Origin: Acidimicrobiia bacterium
GTDB lineage: Bacteria > Actinomycetota > Acidimicrobiia > Acidimicrobiales > JANYDT01
Assembly (NCBI GenBank): GCA_025359845.1
Contig: JANYDT010000184.1
Location: forward strand, 1-37,143
Direction: 5' to 3'
Length of the DNA: 37,143 bases
In this document: positions 32,023-37,143 of the stretch, piece after piece
Layout of the letters: every line of letters starts with the position of its first letter
Numbering within the stretch: the first letter of the stretch is position 1
Translations under genes and position numbers: made by a program
Notes under the pieces: generated by a model
The model's database searches: none
Told to the model about the DNA's origin: nothing
Seen by the model: the letters and a program-made list of their open reading frames with translations, nothing else

Positions 32023-32283
32023 ATGCGACTGGTCTTTGACCAAAGCGCATGGTCTGATTACACCTATGGGCTCGCCGAGGATCGGGCGATGCTGAAGCGG
32101 ATAAACCGACTCCTGTCCGACATGTTGCGAAGTCCTTTCGAGGGTATCGGCAAGCCCGAACGGTTGAGCCAAAACCTCTCGGGGGCGTGGTCTCGTCGAA
32201 TCGACGAAGAACATCGGCTGGTGTACATGGTCGACGGGGACGACTTGATCATCTTGCAGGCGCGGTACCACTACGAACCGTAA
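32023..32283 (+). CDS. yoeB: YoeB-type mRNA interferase toxin
   Basis: An 86-residue RelE-superfamily ribosome-dependent mRNase, the same length as and collinear with E. coli YoeB. Catalytic residues line up exactly: E46 in GKPERLSQNLSGAW, R65 in RRIDEEHRLVYMV, and H83 in ARYHYEP. The C-terminal YHYEP contains the usual terminal aromatic residues. ATG at 32023. It is downstream of its Phd-type antitoxin. Confidence 0.96.
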   Translation: MRLVFDQSAWSDYTYGLAEDRAMLKRINRLLSDMLRSPFEGIGKPERLSQNLSGAWSRRIDEEHRLVYMVDGDDLIILQARYHYEP

Positions 32284-32387
32284 ACAACAGCAGCGACGAC
32301 GCAAGCATCTTGGAAATAGCGGATCCGCCCCAACCATGCGAGGTGTCGGGTAGGAGGAGCGCATCCGTGTCTTGGCAACTGCGCGCA

Positions 32388-32862
32388 TCAGCTCGCTGAG
32401 GTGGTTGACTCAACAGCGATCCAGACGCGATACGCGCCATCGGTGAGATCGGTGAACAGGTAGTGACCGTTGATGTCGGTCGTGGTGTCGACACCTCTGT
32501 CGGTGGCGGTAAGCCGGAAGCCGTCCGGCAGGCCCCGTGAGTCCGGGTTCGCCGTCACCGTCGATCTGCCAGCCATATGCATCGCCGGGCCGACGGTGTT
32601 TCTGATCCGGCGGCGGCCGCGCCGGTGTCGGCGACAGCGGGAGCCGTGCGGTCGGGCGCGCCCTCTGGGGTGAGGCTGGTCCTATCGGTCGCGAGGACCG
32701 TCGGGCGTCTCGGACGGGCCGGCCGCAGCGGTGGTCTCAGGCGCCGGCGCGCTGGTCTCGACTACGACCGGGGGTGTCGTCGCTCTTCGAGACTTGCCGC
32801 AGTGACGCGAGTGCACCGGCGACACCACCGAACAAGACGACTCGGACGCCGCGAATTCTCAT
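32388..32862 (-). pseudogene. Decayed lipoprotein with SdrD-B-like domain
   Basis: Pieces in shifting frames on the minus strand make one small lipoprotein. ATG at 32862 gives MRIRGVRVVLFGGVAGALAS, a signal sequence; one base later in phase come CGKSRRATTPP (lipidated Cys) and VVVETSAPAPETTAAAGPSE, a linker like that of the BMP protein at 1-1211. Then, after further shifts, YGWQIDGDGEPGLTG and LPDGFRLTATDRG with TDINGHYLFTDLTDGAYRVW, the pattern of SdrD-B/Cna-B-like repeats. At least three frameshifts. A related decayed module lies at 35640-35940. Confidence 0.55.
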
Positions 32863-33002
32863 CCTGACATCTGAGCCCCTCGGGACTTTTTCCGTCCGCT
32901 CGATGTTTTTTTCGAAATCCGCGAACTCCGGTCGGGTGGTGGCGCATCACAAGCAGCAACAAGGAGGAACCGCCCCGGTCCCCCAAACCCGAAGGAGTCA
33001 TC

Positions 33003-34073
33003 ATGAACACCACCAACGCTTCCAGCAGCACCTCGACCAGCATGGTCTCGAAGACCTCCTCCAAGCCCCGCATGACAAAACTCGCTGCCCTCGCCGCTGT
33101 GGCCGGTCTCGGCCTCGCTGCCCCTGTCGCCTCCGCCGGTCCGTTCGGCACCGACAAGGTCACCGCCATCGACAAGGTCATCGCCATCGACAAGCCGGTT
33201 CTGTCGTTCGGCCGCATCGTGGTCTTCACAGGTCCAGCAGTGATCACCATCAATCCGAACGAGGCGCACCTGTTGTCGGAGTACTTCTCGATCAACGTGA
33301 GTACTCTGTCGATCGCATCGCTCATGACGTCACCTGGAGTCAGGCTTCTCCCCGGCGACTCCGGGGTCAGCTTCCAGACGATTTCCTCTGCCGATCTGCT
33401 GTCGAGGAGCATGAAGGTCTCGAGCCCCGGCTCGATCACGCTTCAGGCGTGGGACATCTCCCAGAAGACGTACGTGACCAAGACCGCAGCGATCGTGTTC
33501 CCGACCCCGGCTCCCTCGACTCCCTCGACTCCCTCGACTATCGTGACGCCGCCAGTCGTCGTCACCAACCCGCCAGTTGTTGCCACGACCCCGCCTCCGG
33601 TTGTCTCCACGACCCCGCCTCCGGTCGCCAGCGCCCCGTCGACCGTCCCCACAACGGCGCCGCCGTCGACCGTGGCCGCACCGGCCGCCGCTCCCGTGGC
33701 TGCGAACCGGCCGCCCGTCGCATCGCCGATGAGCCTCGTTGCCTCTTCTGGACTCGCCACGCCGTTCGCTCTTCAGGGCTTCGATCCCGACGGTTCGCCG
33801 GTGACCTTCGCCCTCGCCCAGTTGCCGCAGCACGGCAAGCTGACCGGTCAGGCCCCGAATCTGGCCTATGTGGTCGACGCCGGCTTCGTCGGGGTCGACG
33901 CCTTCACCTTCACCGTCAACGACGGCAAGGATTCCTCCGGTCCCGCCACCGTGATGGTGACCACCACCGGGTCGACCGGGGCCACCAAGGCGGTCAAGGG
34001 CGCCAAGGTGAAGTCGGTTCGCAAGGTCCGCATCGTGTGCCGGGTCAAGGGTTCGCACCGAATCTGCCGCTGA
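33003..34073 (+). CDS. Secreted protein with Pro/Thr-rich linker and cadherin/Ig-like repeat
   Basis: A 356-residue exported protein. ATG 33003 behind GAAGGAG. N-terminus MNTTNASSSTSTSMVSKTSS and then a signal peptide TKLAALAAVAGLGLAAPVAS-A. A first beta-rich region (IVVFTGPAVITINPNEAHLL, GSITLQAWDISQKTYVTKTA), a proline/threonine linker (about residues 165-240), then a bacterial cadherin/Ig-like repeat: GFDPDGSPVTFALAQLPQHG, AGFVGVDAFTFTVNDG. The basic end KVRIVCRVKGSHRICR has two Cys. No sortase motif. The first part is paralogous to the next gene, with a shared leader. Role in surface or matrix is inferred. Confidence 0.85.
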   Translation: MNTTNASSSTSTSMVSKTSSKPRMTKLAALAAVAGLGLAAPVASAGPFGTDKVTAIDKVIAIDKPVLSFGRIVVFTGPAVITINPNEAHLLSEYFSINVSTLSIASLMTSPGVRLLPGDSGVSFQTISSADLLSRSMKVSSPGSITLQAWDISQKTYVTKTAAIVFPTPAPSTPSTPSTIVTPPVVVTNPPVVATTPPPVVSTTPPPVASAPSTVPTTAPPSTVAAPAAAPVAANRPPVASPMSLVASSGLATPFALQGFDPDGSPVTFALAQLPQHGKLTGQAPNLAYVVDAGFVGVDAFTFTVNDGKDSSGPATVMVTTTGSTGATKAVKGAKVKSVRKVRIVCRVKGSHRICR

Positions 34074-34099
34074 CCCGCCGAACACTCTCACCACCGAAA

Positions 34100-34131
34100 C
34101 CAGGGGCGCATCCGCAAGGGTGCGCCCCTGG
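34100..34131 (+). terminator. Strong hairpin after the first secreted protein
   Basis: CCAGGGGCGCA and TGCGCCCCTGG are perfect 11-base arms around a ten-base loop, 27 bases after the stop at 34073. No T-run follows, as is common in high-GC actinobacteria. It separates the two paralogous genes. Confidence 0.7.
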
Positions 34132-34254
34132 CGCGCGCCGCGTCGTTCGTCGAAGAAAATGTTTGGGACTTCGCGAACTCGTGACGGTGGACGGCGCATC
34201 ACAGAAGGGAACAAGGACGGACCATCCCTGTCCTCCAATCCGAAGGAGCCCATC

Positions 34255-34932
34255 ATGAACACCGCCACCGCTTCCAGCAGCACCTCGACCAGCACCGTTT
34301 CGAAGACCTCATCGAAGGCCCGCTTCACCAAACTCGCCGCCCTCGCCGCCGTCGCTGGACTGGGTGTCTCGGCGCAGTTTGCGTCGGCAGGGCCGAGAGC
34401 CACTGATGTTGCTTTTAAGACCCTTGATACGCGCGTCGCTTACGGGTCGCTGGTCCTGTCGATCACCGGGCCCGACGTCGTAATGTTCCGCTACGGCACG
34501 CACGCCCTGTCGGAGTACTTCACGGTTAGTTTCACCACCCTCTCCGGCGCCGGCATCGGAACGGCCGGCGATGTGCTTCTCTCCTCAGGAGTGTCGGGCA
34601 TCAGCTACCCAACCATTTCGGCTGCGGCGCTCTTGTCGCGGACCGTGGAAATCCACGGGGAAGGGTCGATCACGCTTTCTGCCTACGATGGGACGAGGAT
34701 TGTGTCGAAGACCGTCAAGGTCGTGAACGAGACGACAACACTCGTGTCCACGACGATCGTGCCCGCTCCCCAGGTCTCGCCGATTGCGTTCGACGCACCG
34801 ACGACAACGTGGCCGGTCGTCGCGCCTGTGACTCAACCGACCACGACCACGACCATGACCCCGACCATGGCACCGGTCCCGACAACCCTGCCCGTGCTGG
34901 TCGTCGCCCGACCTTCGGCCCGGCGCCGCTGA
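34255..34932 (+). CDS. Secreted paralogue of the preceding protein, lacking the Ig-like repeat
   Basis: A 225-residue exported protein from ATG 34255 (AAGGAG upstream). N-terminus MNTATASSSTSTSTVSKTSS and signal peptide FTKLAALAAVAGLGVSAQFA-SA closely match the gene at 33003. The beta-rich region also aligns (LVLSITGPDVVMFRYGTHAL with SEYFTVSFTTLS, GSITLSAYDGTRIVSKTVKV). It ends in a Pro/Thr linker (TTTTTMTPTMAPVPTTLPVL) without the repeat, so it is either a shorter version or lost its 3' part. The ~83-base leader is shared with its neighbour. Confidence 0.82.
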   Translation: MNTATASSSTSTSTVSKTSSKARFTKLAALAAVAGLGVSAQFASAGPRATDVAFKTLDTRVAYGSLVLSITGPDVVMFRYGTHALSEYFTVSFTTLSGAGIGTAGDVLLSSGVSGISYPTISAAALLSRTVEIHGEGSITLSAYDGTRIVSKTVKVVNETTTLVSTTIVPAPQVSPIAFDAPTTTWPVVAPVTQPTTTTTMTPTMAPVPTTLPVLVVARPSARRR

Positions 34933-35009
34933 GCCCCTCCCCGCCCGGGTTTGTGTAGCAAGAACGACGCGCCGGAATCGTAAGCTACTACATAAACCTT
35001 GGGAGCCCG

Positions 35010-35607
35010 CTACAACAGGCGGGCGCCGGCGGCCGGGACCACCCGCCATGCCCTTTTGAACTCAGACAGGTCGAGGCCACCGGGCTCGCAAAGCGCCACG
35101 ACACAACCCCCGAAGCCGGCGCGGGTCAGGCGGCCCGTGAACTCCCGGCGTCACCATCAGCGAACTCACGAGCTGATCAAGGGCGTAGTTCGACCCGTAG
35201 TCGTTGCGCAAGCTCTGGTGGTTCGACCATCAGGGCCTCGGCCTTAGCGCCACTCGCCAGGGCCCAGGGCCGACGCGAACGCCCGGACTCGGGCGTTCGC
35301 AGTCACCACGTGGGTGGCCCCGAGCCCGCACGACAGGGTCGGCGATGGCGTCGATATCATCGTGCGACGCGGTGCGCAGCGGACCGCCGATCGCCGCCTC
35401 GGCCTGCTTACACTGGACGGTTCGCTTCGCGTAAGCAGAAGCTGACAGGGCCCGCTCCTGCCCCGAATGGATCACGATCACTTCGACGACATCGGCCGGG
35501 ACGGGATACGTCGTGACCTCGAACGTGGTGCAGTCGATCATCAGCGCATGGTCGGCGACGCCGGCGGCCGAGGCGAGCGGGTCCATGAACTGCGCGCACA
35601 AACACTA
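35010..35607 (-). pseudogene. galK: Galactokinase remnant, 5'-truncated and frameshifted
   Basis: GHMP kinase pieces: CAQFMDPLASAAGVADHALM and IDCTTFEVTTYPVPADVVEV correspond to the CGIMDQ...HALLIDCR region, with VIVIHSGQERALSASAYAKR after it. In other frames follow HVVTANARVRAFASAL, HQSLRNDYGSNYALDQLVSS, and the closing motif GRLTRAGFGGCVVALCEPGG. The N-terminal half with the substrate-binding signature and P-loop is missing. At least three frameshifts between about 35050 and 35300. Ends with TAG at 35012-35010. Family role: first step of the Leloir pathway; not functional here. Confidence 0.75.
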
Positions 35608-35639
35608 CGACGACCCGCCGAACACCGAAGCTTGTGTGA

Positions 35640-35940
35640 TCGCGATCACGGTGAGCCGGAAGCCGTCAGGCAGGGTTGACGTCACGAACTCGACGGTGTA
35701 GGGGCCGGGGATGAGATTGTCGAAGAGATACTTGCCGGTTTCGTCGGTGGCTGTGGCCCGAGCTTGTTATCGCCGTCGTACAGCCGGGCGGCGCCATCTT
35801 GGTAGCCAAGCCGGCCGAGCGTGAGGACCCAGGTTTCCTATGCACACGCCGAGGGATGTGTCACCGTTGATCTGCCAGGCGTATCGACGAGCCGGCGAGC
35901 GCGTTGTCCGGACTGGCGGCACGGCGAGTAGACTCATTTG
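35640..35940 (-). pseudogene. Decayed SdrD-B-like module, second copy
   Basis: On the minus strand: RYAWQINGDTSLG (compare YGWQIDGDGEPGL at 32540-32580), then DGAARLYDGDNKL, then in the next frame TATDETGKYLFDNLIPGPYT with VEFVTSTLPDGFRLTVIA. The order is that of an SdrD-B domain, as in the decayed lipoprotein at 32388-32862. Two or more frameshifts. It abuts the galK remnant at about 35610-35640. Confidence 0.55.
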
Positions 35941-36040
35941 GGAGCAGGCCTCCTTGCATTTCCGGTTCACCCATAGTGGGTGGGTCTTGCCTGTGCAATG
36001 TTTGACAGCGACAAGTCGCACTCCCGGCTTATCCTGAGTG

Positions 36041-36508
36041 CTACACCGATGGAATCACCCCAGGCTGAGGGGCTCTAGGGCTACTCCTCCCGCGGTGTTT
36101 GCGGAGGTCTGAAGCCCACAGTGGAAGGAGTCGCTGGGCCTCCTCCAGCGGCGTGTCGGGGATGCTAATCGACTGACCTTGAGGACCGCTGATACGCAAT
36201 CGTCGGTGCTTACGACGGGCGGCCCATTCGTATAATTCCCGCGTGTGGATGGCGATGATGGGCATGCCGACAATTACGTGCAAATTGGGCATTATCTCGC
36301 CCAAAACACCCTTCGTTCCCGGTTCCGGTTCACTCCCTCTGACGGCTGAGAGTTCTCCCCCAAGGTCCGTCAGCGCGCTCCTCAGGCTGGCCACCTCATC
36401 GGTCTGTTCTTGGGCGTCTGCTTCGTCGAACGCCATGGCAATATTGAGGTGCGGCACGGACTCTGATTCAGGCACCTCGACACGATATATGCCGAACGGC
36501 AGCTTCAC
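36041..36508 (-). CDS. Hypothetical protein, possible effector-associated (EACC1-like) domain
   Basis: A 155-residue protein from ATG 36508 (MKLPFGIYRVEVPESESVPH). The middle has EVASLRSALTDLGGELSAVR, EPEPGTKGVLGEIMPNLHV, a hydrophobic helix IVGMPIIAIHTRELYEWAAR, then HRRLRISGPQGQSISIPDTP and LEEAQRLLPLW. This order resembles the constant component EACC1 of actinobacterial effector-associated conflict systems, but similarity is weak. No protease or STAND partner is next to it in the window. Otherwise unrecognised. Confidence 0.5.
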   Translation of the reverse strand: MKLPFGIYRVEVPESESVPHLNIAMAFDEADAQEQTDEVASLRSALTDLGGELSAVRGSEPEPGTKGVLGEIMPNLHVIVGMPIIAIHTRELYEWAARRKHRRLRISGPQGQSISIPDTPLEEAQRLLPLWASDLRKHRGRSSPRAPQPGVIPSV

Positions 36509-36530
36509 CAGAACTGCTCTGGGGCGGCCA

Positions 36531-37143
36531 TCAGCTCGTCTTCGTGAGCTGAAGGCGCAAGGTCGTCAGGGATTCGTCATCACTGAAGTCGACCTCGCCG
36601 TCCTTGACCGCTGCCTCTCGAGCGCCGGAGTCGACGATCGTCGTCAGTAAAAGGCGATGCGGATTCGGCTGGGGGCCCCAGTATTTGAGGTTTGGGACGA
36701 ACTCAGCATTGGTGCTGGCCTTGGTGGTGATTCGCCACGGCCCCGTTCCGACGATGTCGGTCAACGGCTTGACAACGCCGACATTGAATGTCGAAGGACT
36801 CACGATCAGGAGCTCGGAAAGGTGGTCCAGCAGATCAAAAAATTCACAGATTACTTTGCCGATGAAGCAGTCGATCCCTGATCCCGACCGTCGAGCGCCT
36901 AGTGGATCCGCCTTGACAGGGAGTCTGAGTCGGATCATCAGGGGATCGCCAACTTCGGTAAAGATCTTCTCCACCTCGTCGCCTGTCGCGACCGCGCTCT
37001 TCATGGACCGGGCCGCCTCCCACCTTTGGATGTTCGACGCCGCCGCCTGAGCGTCGAACGAACGTCCGTCCTGGAACTTCACGCCCGGTCGCAACCGCAT
37101 CGTCAGCTCTTTCATGTCGCTCGACCACGTCCACGACAGAGCG
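36531..37143 (-). pseudogene. Family 5 (oligopeptide) solute-binding protein, C-terminally truncated, 5' end beyond window
   Basis: The frame is open to the right edge (ALSWTWSSDMKELTMRLRPG, VKFQDGRSFDAQAAASNIQR, DIVGTGPWRITTKASTNAEF, LKYWGPQPN, VDSGAREAAVKDGEVDF). These are the N-terminal blocks of DppA/OppA-type binding proteins (about residues 80-290 of 520). After GEVDF the frame ends at 36531 with ESLTTLRLQLTKTS, so the second lobe is missing. Remnant of an ABC peptide importer. Confidence 0.7.

Noticed and set aside
34949-35000. Imperfect inverted repeat GGTTTGTGTAGC ... GCTACTACATAAACC
   Set aside because: Arms match only partly; could be a weak hairpin after the second secreted gene, but evidence is thin.

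Overview
The window looks like chromosomal DNA of a high-GC actinobacterium, most probably Acidimicrobiia-like. The basis is the GC-rich codon use, frequent GTG and TTG starts, F420-type oxidoreductases (an LLM enzyme and a PPOX enzyme), SCO6745-family proteins, an ABATE/CGNR regulator, DUF6636, and remnants of mycofactocin genes. No rRNA, complete tRNA, integrase, transposase or CRISPR array was found.

Layout. 1-2.9 kb: a BMP-type ABC transporter lipoprotein (partial), the C-terminal remnant of a family 2 glycosyltransferase, and ychF. 3-5.2 kb: two tandem SCO6745-family genes, the first broken by two frameshifts; a third, intact copy lies at 10.6-11.4 kb on the other strand. 5.3-8.5 kb: damaged genes (5'-truncated redoxin, an ORF without a start codon, an SDR cut off at a join to an enoyl-CoA hydratase gene, a GGDEF remnant). 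8.6-10.5 kb: an amidohydrolase, then an AhpD-like gene with an in-frame TGA at the second Cys of CxxC followed by a SECIS-like hairpin, so a predicted selenoprotein. 11.5-17.5 kb: a hypothetical gene, an F420/PPOX enzyme, the 3' half of a tRNA-Met (probable attachment-site remnant), a PEP-utilising swivel-domain protein, a secreted DUF6636 protein, an LLM oxidoreductase and four overlapping small membrane ORFs. 17.5-17.7 kb: collapsed mftB/mftC remnant. 18.4-21.5 kb: a tightly overlapping operon (AAC(3)-like, CGNR regulator, methyltransferase) and an ankyrin protein.

21.7-32.3 kb is rich in toxin-antitoxin loci: a frameshifted toxin-like gene with its intact partner, VapBC, HipBA and Phd-YoeB. 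They flank a three-gene cluster of transglutaminase, circularly permuted ATP-grasp/alpha-E, and transglutaminase, a combination known from predicted peptide-tag or amide-ligation systems. The three intact toxin-antitoxin operons share a promoter design in which a palindrome overlaps the -10 region and touches the start codon.

32.3-37.1 kb: two tandem paralogous secreted proteins with duplicated leaders sit between two decayed SdrD-B-like modules. Then come a frameshifted galK remnant, a small gene with a possible effector-associated domain, and a C-terminally truncated oligopeptide-binding protein. About ten genes in 37 kb are truncated or frameshifted. This suggests either a genome undergoing decay or uncorrected assembly and sequencing errors; reads would distinguish these. 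The clearest new biology is the predicted CxxU AhpD-like selenoprotein.
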